A stretch of DNA of 64,000 bases from Filosporella fistucella (lineage: Eukaryota > Ascomycota > Leotiomycetes > Helotiales): contig JAQJZZ010000008.1 of NCBI GenBank assembly GCA_030077755.1, forward strand, positions 2,418,001 through 2,482,000. The letters run 5' to 3'. Shown here piece after piece: positions 37,566 through 49,774 of this stretch. The position numbers were made by a program, and so were the translations under genes. Under the pieces are notes generated by a model. It was given only the letters and a program-made list of their open reading frames with translations. It did not search any database and had not been told where the DNA came from. How positions within the stretch are numbered: position 1 is the first letter of the stretch; the number at the start of each line of letters is the position of its first letter.

Positions 37566-39816
37566 ATGCCTGCGAGACCCTCTCGGCCCAAAGCTGCCAG
37601 GAGTGCCAGACCAGATCCTTTCAGCGGTGCTCAAGTCACCAAGCGTATCACAAGATCTCCAAAGAAGCCTATCAATTTCTCAGCACCACCAAGAGCAACT
37701 CGAGCTCTACGCATTGTCAACTACAATGAAGATTCATCCGAGAATGACGGTGATAACGAGGATTCTGAAGATATGATGGCCACATGCATGTCGCGCAAGT
37801 TCCGCACTCGTGCTTCAATTTCTGATAGGGGTAATGAAGACACTGGCATGGGTGGAGCTGAGAAATCATCACCATCTCGCAGATTCCGCAGCAGACAAAT
37901 CATTGTCGATGATGACGATGATGAAACAGACGACTCTTTGACGATTTACGTTCCACGCGATGTTGAAGGTAAAATGGAGATGGTGACTGAAGATGGTAGT
38001 GCAGCTAAAGTCTTCAAGAATTTTCCGATTGAGGTAAGTTCTGCTTTCTTTCGTTGTCCCATACACACGATAGCATTCATATTCTATGATGTGGCATACA
38101 GCCATAGATGTCCTGTAAAGATTGGATCAGCAGTCCTTTTCCTCTACATCTCGTGTAGACATGAGCTAATGTTCACTTTCAATTCAGATCGTCCAAAATA
38201 TCGCTGATTGCCTTCCTTCTGACCAAGATGTGTTCAACTTCTCCCTTGTTTGCCAAGTCACCGGTACTGCGATCACAGAAAGCGTTTGGCGAAAGAGATG
38301 CGTTCGAGTCTTTGATATGGCACCAGCGCTTAGTACAACGAATGTTTGTATGAAATACAAATACCGACGCATCGTTTCGAAGAAGTGGGCTTGCTTTGAC
38401 TTGGGCAAATTTGGCGGTCATATTGATGCTGAAACTCGAGAGATCCAAAAGGAAAATCAAGATGATTGTCTCAATCTGTTCAGGAGCTTGATTTTGGGCA
38501 AGTTATCTGATCGCCATCTTTGGAAATGGTGCTAACAGTTATATTAAGAATCCAATGTTCGTTTGGTACAATATAGCCCCGGTGAGGAGGAAACCATCTC
38601 TCTCAACTTGAATTTCATGTGCGATCTTCTCACTGGAAGCAATGGTCTCTCTCATGTTGATATCATCGACTCCGTCTTCAGCACTGAGATCGATCGATAC
38701 AAATCCTACCGCGTTTATGACATCGTCACTGCGGCTTCCAAAGATACACTCATATACGTCGTTCAGTTGTGTTTGACCGCGTTATCTTTGAATCGCAACA
38801 TGTGCAACGCTAAGGTGTCCCACTTCGATATCTCGCAAGCCAGAGCATACGATACACCGGCTACACAGCCATTATTCACTGGCGATTGGAAGGAGAACAT
38901 CAATGTCTACCACCTCCTTCATACAGTCAATTTCTTCAAGTATCATTTTAAGGCTAATGGAGAAGGACTCCTAACCCATGCTTTCAGGGATCTGGACGAG
39001 GGTCTGATGCCCCGCTTCCATTTTGGTCGAATCCAGGCTGGAACTCAACCTTTGGCTAGACATTGGAAGGGTGCTTATAGTATGTAATTCCTGCCACTAC
39101 CTGAGAGCTATGCTGACTTGGATAGCGTACATGGATGTCAATAGCATGTGGAGATTGCGAGGACGGAGCGAGGCGCATGACTTCGTTTATACCGATGCTC
39201 TTGACGGAAACGAGATGTTCCAGGTCAGTTTCCTCGCTCATCTGCACAAGTTATCGATTAATTTTGCTTCTAGGATATTGATGTCTTCTCCGATGCCAAG
39301 AGGGCTGAAAAAATCGATTGGCCAAAGGAATGGGATGCTATCCTTGATAGTGATCCTTTCAAGGGCATTGAGCAGATCCAAAGCCAGCCTGGTAGAACCC
39401 GCTCCACGACTCATCAGCAAAACAATTTCAATGCCCCCAGTGTCAAGAAGTTTTGGGGTAGCTGCCGCGGTGCCAGGAAAGGTCACTTTTTGGGCCACAT
39501 CCATGCTGTCAAACCTCAACAAGGCATCCACGGCTTTCAACGCATCACGATGATGAAGTGTTATACCCGAAAGGAGGGTGACTTTGATGTCCTTGACCCC
39601 GATCAAGTCTGGGCTTATGAAGGTTGTGTCCTCCCTGGTGGTACTATTATTGTCGGTCGTTACTGGCATGCAGGACCAGTTGATGGCCATTCTCCTCCTT
39701 ACGACATCGTTTCAGGCCCATTTATTTGGTGGAACGTCGATCACGGCAATGACAATGATCCTATCGGTGAAAATGAAGCTTTCAATTTCTTCACTCAAGA
39801 TATGCGCCAATCCTAG
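37566..39816 (+). CDS. F-box protein
   Basis: A probable SCF-ubiquitin-ligase substrate adaptor of 649 residues. Exons are 37566-38033, 38188-38497, 38549-39079, 39126-39223 and 39274-39816. The N terminus (~150 residues) is basic and Ser/Pro-rich, with an Asp run (VDDDDDE), and is probably disordered. The F-box spans the first junction, with FKNFPIE joined to IVQNIADCLPSDQDV and then FNFSLVCQ. The rest resembles no repeat family (no WD40, LRR or kelch). It contains WKENINVYHLLH and, near the end, YEGCVLPGGTIIVGRYWHAG, which suggest a globular domain found in fungal F-box proteins. Intron 2 is a GC-AG intron, needed to keep the frame. Confidence 0.88.
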
Positions 39817-41223
39817 GTCAAGACTGCCAGCAAGTCCCCGTCAATTCTGCCTTGGACTTTCAGATATGATCACCTGAAATGCGGCTCGAAATCTGACGAC
39901 AAATCCACATGCGTTGCACACTCACCAATAATTCATTGGATCGCCACTTCTTATCTGGCAATTCTTTCCTGAAACGCCGGTACAAGATGAAGATTTGCTG
40001 CTGATTATCTCAAGCTTTGCAGACCATAAAGTTGCACCAATCTTTCACTTTCCGTTCTGCACAAAAACGAATCACAGACGCATTATGTCAAATACCCTAC
40101 ATCTCCCTTGCATGATACCCCCCCACACTGGATCTACAGCACCACAGTCTCTACCAAATTAGATTTCTTTCAACTTTCTGTATCATTTTCTTTGCAACAC
40201 TCTTTTAGCAGCACATACCTAATGGCGGTGGTAATTGGTTGGTGCTTCCAACGAAGGTGTTTGGAGCGGCAGGATTGAACGCACATTGATGGATATGCAG
40301 CGCAGTTGATGCGAATAAATTTGGTGGGATTGCAGAAGATTCTGAAGTCCTATAGAGCTTAATCTCTCGAATTTCGAGGATATCGAGCAGAGTTAATTGA
40401 GTTATTTGATCCGTCTCCCTTCTGCCGATGTGATGTACTTTGATGCGGTGCATTGGATGCTATATCGAAATTGAGGACTAGAAGCTGAAAAATTAACGGA
40501 GACAGAGTGTTTGGGTCTTGTAAATACCACCTTACGTGCTGATGTTGTCCGGGTCGTGGTGGATCTCTTTTAGAATAGCTACTACATGCAGGCGATCATG
40601 ACATAGTCACAGCCAAACTAGAGAAGGAGGAGGAAAGGACTGCACGTTGGAGATTACCGTCAGGTTGGAATTCGGGCTGAAAGTGTTTCTTTCCCTTTGG
40701 TATTTAATAAATACTCTCCCTATATTGGGTTAGGATACTAATCCTTTGTAGAAAAGTTTCAAGGAAGCGTATGAGAAGTTGAGTCTCAATATAGAATAAA
40801 AAACAATGGTTTGGAACCTACCTCGCTCAATCTCGAGAAGTACATACAGGTGCGATTAATTTGGGCTGGGCTTTCTACGATAGTGGGATATTATGTGAAT
40901 TAATATATCTGCAAAGATAGTCCTGTTTTCCTTTCTGGGTATCATTTTTCCTCGTCTGAAATTGCGTTGCCAACATGAATGAAACCTCCTGATCCTTCCG
41001 TCTGCAAGAATGGCGGCCATTGCAGCAAGTGCTGCTTTCTACTCTCCCTTTATAGTTCTACCTCTTGTTGCCGTCTTACCTCTGCTCATTCACGTATGGT
41101 GATTGAGTAAAAAATTGTCGTGGATAGCTGCATCTATCCCAATCTTCTTTCCCGAGTGCCCAATGTTGTTCCCTACGTCGCCTCTAACTCGGATTTACCA
41201 ACGTAGTCCCAAAATCGAAAAGT
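39817..41223. other. convergent spacer
   Basis: 1.4 kb between the 3' ends of the F-box gene and the large disordered-protein gene. No supported gene; minus-strand frames such as 40205-40453 lack motifs or splice context. Confidence 0.5.
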
Positions 41224-44200
41224 TCACTTTTCTTCTTCCTCAGCTGGTGGCTCTGCATCAGCGGGAGGCGTCGATAGAAGTACCTCATCGATACTCCTTG
41301 TGATGTCTGTACTCGCAGCAAGTGATTTCCCTTTCTTGCCTTTCTTGCCTTTCTTTGCTGTGCTGAATGAACCCCAAGGATCTTCTGTACCCGCTTCCTC
41401 AACAATCTCTGCTTGAAGCGCAGACTCAGCTTTAGCTTTATCATTATCCTTAATTGTGGCGCTGAAATCCGAGCCCTCTGTTTCGGCAGTCGAGCCTTCG
41501 ATAATTGTCGAGTCAGAAATTGTCTTTTTCTTTTTCTTGATTTTTTTGGTGCTACCAAAGCCCCATACATCATCTCCATCGGCATACTTTGGAGCTTCGT
41601 TATCTGGCTTCGAATTGAGATTCGTGCTTGTCCCAAATGCCCTATTCCAAGCGGCCACATTCGAACTATCGTCTTCGACAAGAAGCCCTTCGTCATGGTG
41701 GTCAGTGCTTTCTATTGCTTGTGGAGACTCGTCGACAGCCTTGTTTCCCTCTTCCCCCGCAATGGGATGACTTGAATGTGCAGCATCATAATCACCCGCT
41801 GGAGATGAAGTCGTAGGGGTTTTCGGAGTTTTCTTCTTCTTCTCAATCTTTATTCTAGCCCCCAATTCACCCCGCCCATCTTTATCGTCTGCGATTGGCA
41901 CCGTTGGTACTTTTGCGGTCTTCTTCTTTCTACTTCCCCAATCACCCCATTCATCATCATCATCATCATCCTTCTCAGCCAACTCGACAGTTCCTCCATT
42001 TAGTTGGTCTGGATCTCGAAGAGCGTCGCGGGCACGGCGGCGTACAGCCTCTTCTCGTGATTCCGTATTTCTTTCATGCGTGCTGGTCTTCAACTTAATG
42101 ACCCATTTGTCAAGCGGACCTTCCACGGGTTGGAGCCTCGGCTTGACCTGATCGTCTGGAATTGTCACCGGTCCGGTATCATCTTCAACATCTATGACAG
42201 AACCTTCTGAATTTGGTGATTCCTTCTCTGATGCCAGTCCGCTATCGACTCGTCTCGGAATTTCATTTTCGATCACGACTTCCTGAGCTTTTGGTTGAGC
42301 TGTGGTCGATCCCTCAATCTCAGCAGTGACGAATCCCCGGTCATCTGATCGAGTTGTGCTGAAAGAGTGAGCTCTATCCGTCAGAAGAAGTCTCTGTGGG
42401 GGCCAGGCTGTTTGAGTTGGGGAGTAATAAGCTGTTGATTGTGCCGATCGATTGACCTGATGCTCACCAACCGAAGTTGATCGAGTCTGGAGATCATCAG
42501 TACCGGGATTTATTGATATATCCTTACGGAGATTGGAGAGTTGATTACCATTATATGGGGATTTGGGGGGATATCGAGCGGGAGGTGGAGTAGCACCCTC
42601 GGTTTGGGTCGCTCTTCTGGTGGCAGCCAGCTCTTCCTTTAGTCTCAACTTTTCTTTTATTTCTTTTTCGAGTCTGAGAGCAGTATCCTCCAACTTCCTC
42701 TCTAGCTTGAGAGTCGCCAATTCTGCCTTGACTTTTTCCAGTTCAATGTCAGCTGCTTTACTTCTTTCTCCTTCAGCTGGAGGAAGTGGCGCTCTTGTGT
42801 TTTCGATGATTATACGGCTCGTCGTAAGCATGTTTAGCTTCACAAGCAGATTTTTGATACTGCGAGGAAGGTTCTCGACTTGTCTTTCTGCAAGCGCCTC
42901 AACACGTTCCGCTTCTATGTGAAAGCGTCCGGAAGACCGGTACAGGGACTGTTGTATCTTCCTCTCACACCATAGAACTAACGGGTCCAACACAACGTAA
43001 GACGCAGTTTGTCGAGCATCGAATTCAGAAAGTTCATCTCTCAGCTTCTGGGTAGATTTCTCGTCGGTAAGAAGGAGATATTTTGAAAGACATGTCTCAA
43101 GGTATCCCACTTTGTCATCCATCACGTCCTTCTGAAGGGTAGCAAGTTGGGATATAAGGCCATGCGGTTCTTTGGAATGGCATATGAGTTCGCCCAAGCA
43201 CATTGCCTGAGTTCGGTAGTCGCCTATGTCTTCTGCTGCACTGAGGGCAATCTTCAATAGTTCAACAGATTTTCCAGGTATATCAGATGAATGCCAGCCA
43301 GGATTTTCTTCATTGATAGGGATGTAGATTGGAAGAATCCCTGTCCAGATTGTCAGGCCAGGAAATCGGGTGAGGAATTCGCAATTCGGTTCCTGCTTGT
43401 TCATATCGATGAAAGCCATTTGTTTGGCAAAGGCTTCTTCTGCGAGTATCCATCGGATATATTGTTTGGATTTAATGGCTTCGGGGTTGTTTTCACTGAT
43501 AGCAACAGCAAAGGACCTCGCGTGCTCCAAGATCCTCTGCACTGCTGCAATGACATTTTTGGCCCATGATCGTCGGAGTTCCAATGTGACTGCCCGAGCA
43601 AGGAACACAAGTATATCGAGCACTGCTAGGTGGGTAGACTCATCGTATTCCTGCAAAGCCCAGTCTTCCATGAATTTAGTCAGGGAGTCGAGAGAGTAGA
43701 GGTCTCTCTTGAAGAATTTGCGCCACTGCCACGTGTTAGAGATTGAGTTCCAATTGGCACAATACTGTATCCACTGAGAGATTCTGGCCAAGCTGACACT
43801 CTTAATAGGCTATTTGTAGAATTGAATTTGCCGCTCGCTGCAATCGCAGTGGTCCAAGCATCAGATCATGATTGTACGACTGGTCAATCAGGAGTGGATA
43901 GCACGGTTTGAATCTTCTAAAATACAAGGAAGAATGAGAGGATACTGCTTGGCGTGTAGGTACATCCGAAATGATGCCATATAATTTCATGAAGCATCAC
44001 AATTTGGCTGGAAATATAATGAAAGGGGTACTTACGGTCTCTGAAGCCCCAAACATTGACACAAGAGCTGTGAGAACGTCCCGAAAGTCCCATATTCGAC
44101 CTTGTGAAACCAAATCACTATAAAGAATGGTCCAATCCGTAAACAGGTGGGCAATGACAGTATTGCTCGCGAAATTGGACCCCTTTTCGATATAACTGAT

Positions 44201-45860
44201 TGCCTTTATCATATGATGGATGGCTTGCACCTGCTTGCTATCAGCGATTGAGAAAACGGGTGACCAGATGGCTTACCCATAGAGTATCTAGCTTTTCATC
44301 ATCCAATGTTCCCAGCAGTGACAACATGCTTCGATTTTCTCTAATCTCCCTCAACATTTGCTTGAAGTCTCCATGCGAATACATATTTGCTGACGCCACA
44401 ATAAGGCGTAAGTTCGCTCGGAGTAAGTCAACTGTCAGTCCCTCTTTGATAGAGTCCTCATTATAAACCTCCTTATTAGATCTTGGCTCTGGTCGCCTGT
44501 TGATGACGATTTCTTCGAGTAAAACATTTCGATTGCCCGGAGGCGATCGGACTTCCCGAGAAGTAGTATTCTCTCGAGCAGGGAAAGTTTCCTTTCGCTC
44601 CTCGTTTCGTTCCAATATCTGCGTGGCTGTGGAATGAAGCGGTGTTGGCACTGCTGGACGACGACGAATTTCCTCGTCTTGTTCTCTGATCCTCTCTCGC
44701 CTGCGCCTTTCAGCTTCAAGCTCAGTCAAGCCTTCAGCTTTTTCTTCACGCTCGCGCCAATATTCAGTACGCGGAATGCTGCGTTCGGATGATATACTTG
44801 CTGCCTCCCGTTCATGTATTAATGGCTCGCTGGGAAAGGTAAGTTGGCCATCTTGAATCAATTCATCCAAACGTTTGTAAGCCCCTTGTTCCAACAACAT
44901 GCCTGCATATTCTACGGCCACAGGCAGGGTACTTATTCGACTGGCGAGATGGATCTGAAAGTACTCCTCGGCGGATTTGAAAAGGCCGAATCTTTTAAGT
45001 CTACAGAACTCCTCAAGCATGCTCTCGATGTCCTCCTCGGCGTCTATTTCGAAATGGACCGTAGCATCTCGTTTCGTACTTTCATCCCATATGGCTTGCA
45101 AGTGCAAATTTGGAGGGATACGAACTCTGCACATGTGTTAGATACTCAAATTGAAATATAGGAGACTGAAATGTTGATGCCGCGCGAAAATCCACGTGAC
45201 ATATGAATCGCCATACCTGAATGGGGATGGGGATCTCGAGCGTGAGGTCAAAGACCTGGATCTTGATCGTTCGTATCGGTTGGGACCGTTGTATTCGAGG
45301 GGCGCTTGGGTCATCGATAGTGGTGCTGCTACCGCCGCAGCAGCACTTGTGTCTTTTCGACTCCTATTTCTCCGAAATGGGCCTGAGAGCTGCTTTCCTA
45401 GCCGTTGATTTTCATCATCAGCTATATTTTGCCATCTCTCCTCAAAAGTGGTGGCTCGTTTCGGTCTCTCTTCACCTCTTTCCCAAGCTGGAGAGACGTT
45501 TTTGATATCTACCTTAGCGGCTTGCTGCCCACGCCTCTCGCTTTCGAACCGGGCATTTCGTGATACCACGGAGTGATAACCACTATCTGCGTATTCATAC
45601 CGACTCCTTTCTCTTTGTGATGGGTTTTTCGATGCTGAATCATCGTCATAGAAATCTACACGTCGAGGGGCGGGAGGTATATCTCGCTCTATTTCCCTCT
45701 CAGTGTAAGTGGCAGTCAGATTAGGTCGCATTCTTGAATCTGGCGGTACGCTCATCGACCGCTGACGATTCAGTGGTTTAGGTACGAATGATTTTGAAGT
45801 ATCATCAAGCCTACCTGACCTCGATCGGTCAATAGTTTCGCCCGCTGCGTCTCTCGACAT
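41224..45860 (-). CDS. large fungal protein, disordered, with W-G/poly-Lys C-terminal repeats
   Basis: Unknown function; 1421 residues. Exons in coding order: 45217-45860, 44277-45126, 44036-44230, 41224-43800. Intron 3 (43801-44035) is unusually long and its 3' end is uncertain: AG at 43801-43802, or alternatively a TAG acceptor nine bases upstream adding PIK. The N-terminal ~215 residues are Arg/Ser-rich. A conserved-looking helical block starts at RIPPNLHLQAIW (~216), followed by an Arg/Glu-rich region, a second helical block (VQAIHHMIKAI; WIQYCANWNSIS), a coiled-coil-like Glu/Lys/Leu stretch near 920 and an acidic disordered tail. The tail carries three Trp-Gly plus lysine motifs (EWGDWGSRKKK ~1180, VWGFGSTKKIKKKKK ~1308, PWGSFSTAKKGKKGKK ~1371). 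It is divergent from the 512-residue gene. Confidence 0.82.
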
Positions 45861-46332
45861 AGTTTGCAAAGACTATACAACAGTATAAGTCGCAGCTCGT
45901 CAAGACTGGGAGGAGATGAGATGAGATGAGAACGAGGATGTGGATGTGGATGCGGATGAGGCTCGGTGAGCCGTCATAAATCGACCCCAGCTAATCCAGC
46001 CGCCAGCGCTGACTGCAGCGACGCATCTCCGGCGATGGGGCGCAGTTTACACAGTAGTGGTTGTTCAGCCCCCGGACTGAACCCTGAATGGAAGCAGATT
46101 ACCCTGGGTGTGCATAAGCGAGCTTGTACGTGCTACAACTATTGGTAATTCCGACAGGCAATCTTACCTCTTGCGCGACCCAATCCTGTTCTGTGCGACT
46201 TCACAGCCTCACCGGGCTGCAGCAATTTGCGACACCTAGGTTTCCATAGAGCCACTCTCATGGGAAGCGTCTTCAATAACCTTCGTGAACCTTTGTCGCA
46301 ACGTTTTTTCAATTGGCAAATTCAACTCCACA
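45861..46332. promoter_or_regulatory. divergent promoter with GATGA microsatellite
   Basis: 472 bp separate the start codons of two divergent genes of unknown function, so both promoters lie here. A GATGA tandem repeat (45914-45930) and a following GGATGT/GGATGC series occur just upstream of the large gene's start. No TATA box is obvious. Confidence 0.55.
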
Positions 46333-47871
46333 ATGGCTACTTCTCGACCTTACGTTGCAAGGAAATACGGTCCCGCTGTGTTCGAACAGTTCGACCATCT
46401 CGGAATCGGAAGCGTAGGCTCTCGAGAGATAGGGAAAGTTCTGGTAGACTGTAAATTTCGATTATCGGAGTCGCAATGGGGTACGCTTGGAGACGATGAG
46501 AGGCCGGCTGGGATTATTTTTATGGATCTGGACTTCAAGCAGCCTAAGGATTGTCGACTTGCGACAGCGACAGTTCTCGTCACGCTAGAATACGACACTG
46601 AGCCGGATCACAAGTCGTATATTGGAAGTATCAGGTCAAATCGACTGTACGTTACAGAACACTTTGGCCCAAAAGAACTCCGAGGGCCAGAGAAAATAGT
46701 AGCCTTGAAGAAAAGCTTTCACTTCACACCGAGCGTGAATGTCCTTGGAAATGGTGCAGGAGGCGTTGGTGTAGACCGAGAGAAAATTGTCAACCACACC
46801 TCTCGATGGATTTTCTCTGGCAATACCACCTCAGAGAAAGCCAAAGGTCGACGAGGAGTGAGAGGCACAGCCTACAAAACCATGAAGTGGGAATTACAAG
46901 AGAATGACCTAGAAGCGCAATCGGTGCATAACAGTGTATTTCACACCGCTTTTACTTTTGAGCATGAGGGGAAACCATTCTACTTGAAAGTAGAAATAAA
47001 CGGGAAGTTACAACGAAAAAGAGATCGCTTCAAGCATCATATGAAGTTTCCTCCAGAGAGGATGAAAGATCAAGGAGAGGCTCTTACGCTCATCTCGCTC
47101 AGAGATGACTTATATACTCGTCGCCTAGACGAAGTAGCCAGAGGACTGCCGTTCGCCATGCAAAAACAGAATGCAGAGAGTACGGCCGTGGAGATGAAGG
47201 ACACTCTTCAGGCGTCATTCCACAATGTGTCGGAGTTTCCAAGCAATCAAACATTCGAAAATGGTATAGCGCCGCTGAGCTATTTGCAAAGTCCACCACA
47301 GCAGTTAGCTATAGAAGATCAAGTTGTACAAGATCTGATGAGGGCACTACCAGCTTTTTGCAATGCACCTCCTCCTCAGAAAATCCGTCCAGAGGTTACT
47401 ACGGTGGTGGAAAGCGGTTTGAGAAACAAGGAGAGCACTCAGCCGGCGGAGCGAAACCTGGAACAGCGAGAGTTCGAGGATGTTAATGATGATGGCGAGC
47501 TGGAAGTGATCGAGAAGGCTCAAGCGGTCAGCGCCAAAGAGATGGAGGACACATTATTGCGACTATACCAATACTCTCCATTCATCATCATGGTTCTGAA
47601 GCAATTTGCGAACCTCCTCGAAATATTTGGAGGCAAATGGCCATCGAACAGGAGGACCACAGAAGTACCTGGAAGTGATAATACCACCAATATGGAGGAC
47701 ACGAAAGTTACCGAGAAGGCTGGTCCAACCGGCCAACCGCACAATATCGAAGGTGTTGGAGGTGATCGATCACGGTCAGGACAACCGCTAGTCACGGAGA
47801 CTCCTTGGAAACGGCACGAAAATCGATTTGAGAAAGCTCCCCTCAGACGAGATGCAAGAAGATGGAGGTGA
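46333..47871 (+). CDS. fungal-specific protein of unknown function
   Basis: Single-exon gene of 512 residues. The first ATG in the open frame is at 46333 (cacaatggct); upstream codons in frame lack ATG. The N-terminal ~260 residues look like a compact beta-rich domain: GIIFMDLDFKQPKDCRL followed by ATVLVTLEYD near residues 56-82, FGPKELRGPE at ~112, and SRWIFSGNT at ~157, followed by TFEHEGKPFYLKVEING. I have seen this layout only as uncharacterised ascomycete proteins and assign no function. The C-terminal half is low-complexity and charged, apart from a moderately hydrophobic helix (YSPFIIMVLKQFANLLEIF, ~415-433) that could associate with a membrane. It is divergent from the large disordered protein. 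Confidence 0.8.
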   Translation: MATSRPYVARKYGPAVFEQFDHLGIGSVGSREIGKVLVDCKFRLSESQWGTLGDDERPAGIIFMDLDFKQPKDCRLATATVLVTLEYDTEPDHKSYIGSIRSNRLYVTEHFGPKELRGPEKIVALKKSFHFTPSVNVLGNGAGGVGVDREKIVNHTSRWIFSGNTTSEKAKGRRGVRGTAYKTMKWELQENDLEAQSVHNSVFHTAFTFEHEGKPFYLKVEINGKLQRKRDRFKHHMKFPPERMKDQGEALTLISLRDDLYTRRLDEVARGLPFAMQKQNAESTAVEMKDTLQASFHNVSEFPSNQTFENGIAPLSYLQSPPQQLAIEDQVVQDLMRALPAFCNAPPPQKIRPEVTTVVESGLRNKESTQPAERNLEQREFEDVNDDGELEVIEKAQAVSAKEMEDTLLRLYQYSPFIIMVLKQFANLLEIFGGKWPSNRRTTEVPGSDNTTNMEDTKVTEKAGPTGQPHNIEGVGGDRSRSGQPLVTETPWKRHENRFEKAPLRRDARRWR

Positions 47872-48551
47872 GAGGACTGGAACTCACGTTATCATACACT
47901 TAGAAAATCAAGAATATTGCACGCTCGCCGGAAGCAGTGCAATCCGAGGAGTGACAGCTCTCCCTTTCTGGAATGGCAGCAGGGCACACTCACTCATCCA
48001 AGCCCGGCTCGGCTTTGGTAAAACCTATGCTGCCTAGAAATATATATATCTCTTTTACGACCCGCTGGACAATGTCTTTTGTTTGATTGTATGCAGAAAA
48101 ATCGGAGCGCATTATAGTGTTTAATTCTTTTGATTGAACTTCACCTCACCGGAACCCCGTCTTTCTCTCTGCTCCTCGGTTTCCATTTCCCCCGCGTGTA
48201 GTCACGTATCATACTGCTTGCTTCGTGCCTTCCTTTTGTTCTGCTTATTCTGGGACTTTCTTCTGTTTCTTCTTTTTCCCTTCCAATCCCTAGAAATCTC
48301 TCTTTATACAAAGTTCTGTTAGAGTATCTCATCACTGAGCAGCAATGAATTTGCCGTGCATATCTTAAAGTATTTCAAGGCAACTTCGAGACCACAAACA
48401 AAGTGCCCCATAACTCAACGTTTCTAGAGCCTACCAGGTGCAAGGATGGAAGATGCGTACTTTGCAAACATTTCTGGTTTTCGATGGCAACCAGCAACCT
48501 TCTCCAATCGAAGCATCTCACCCGATATACAAATTTTAAATCAAGCTTGAT
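47872..48551. other. intergenic region before the HET-related gene
   Basis: 680 bp with a pyrimidine-rich tract (~48210-48300). No remnant of a HET domain could be read in any frame here, which bears on whether the next gene is truncated. Confidence 0.5.
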
Positions 48552-49588
48552 ATGGATCCGAGTATGGAGGAAGGAACTCTTGAATTATACATGAATGTTG
48601 ACGATCGAAGATTCAGGACGGATTCGTATGCTGCCATGCCAGTATTGGCCGACCCACTCAATTTGATACATGAAAATCGAATTACTAATCCAGCGATGAT
48701 GTTGGAGCCAAAAAGGAAGCATAACACCCAGCCTACAGCGCCTATCCCCGCCATACGTTCAAGCAACGAGATCAGCCGTGCAGTGGAAGTGGCCAGACAC
48801 CGCAGTGACAGATATGTTGCAGGATACTTTTTAAAAGATCTTCCTCGTGCTTTATTGTGGAATAAACCATATCCATATCGCGAAGGAGCGAGGGTAGCGG
48901 GACCATCTTGTGAGTATTCACTTCCGTGGGCCTTCTTTCTCGTCCAATTTGCACCTTACGGTAGTTGCTGCTGCCCCAGCGCACTTAAAATGGCTCTTGC
49001 TCTGTGTTGAGAAACCCATTGGGCTAACAATTTCGTTGGATAGGGAGCTGGGCATATCAGGACTTTGCCATTGACTATCCACTCCACAACCCACTCGAAA
49101 TCAAACAAGTAACGGTGGCCGGACGACGCATATTAGAGGGCGAAAATTCCAACTTTGGCGAACTGAACAACGCTCAACTGGTTCTGCGTGGCTACATCAT
49201 TGAAGGTCTTTGGGGAGTCTTGTTTACCCGAGTTGACGAATTTCTTCAAGATTATGAAATTCACAACGTGGGCTGGCTAGACGTACTCGTAAATTTTCCG
49301 ATCCAGGACCTTCGAGATTTAAACATGCTGGCCACACCCCGATGGAATTCCAATTTTGATAATGCATTGAGGCAAGGAATCCACGACACTCCCTTGTTAC
49401 TGACACCTTGGCTCAATTTCACATGCATACCAATAGTGAGCCAAGGCCGTCACTGGGAGGGTTTGCTCCTGACCGCTGTTTGCAAAGACCCAGTCGCATA
49501 TAAACGAATTGGAGTCTTCACTTGTGAGGACCTGGCGTTGTATGAATGGTTGCCGCGGCTGAAGCAGCAAAACGTTATTTTGACTTAG
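48552..49588 (+). CDS. HET-related protein lacking the N-terminal HET domain
   Basis: A 300-residue protein matching only the post-HET part of heterokaryon-incompatibility family proteins. Exons are 48552-48909 and 49044-49588 (134-bp intron); splicing rebuilds a Trp codon to give the GPSWSWAYQDF segment, the classic WSWAS-like box after the HET domain. Just upstream lies YFLKDLPRALLW, the usual lead-in (LWREDLPRALLW-like). Downstream are a beta-rich region (NNAQLVLRGYIIEG) and a C terminus with a WEGLLL segment. The HET catalytic-like N-terminal block is absent, so this may be a truncated paralogue, a decoy-like regulator or a decaying copy. It lies next to a decayed SDR gene. Confidence 0.75.
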
Positions 49589-49774
49589 CTTCATGCGCTG
49601 ATTGATTATAAGCGTGTCATAAGTGGAGCCTTTGGAATTCCTTGAAGTGTAGGTAGATTTTGGTAGGGTTTTATGAAGGTAAAAGGTTATTCTACACTGG
49701 AAAGACCAAAACCCAACTCCGGGTAGTCGTCATTAGTCCCGATGTTTTAGACGTGGTTTATAGTCTGCATTAGA

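Noticed and set aside
39238..39690. 150-codon minus-strand open frame
   Set aside because: Antisense of the F-box gene's last exon.
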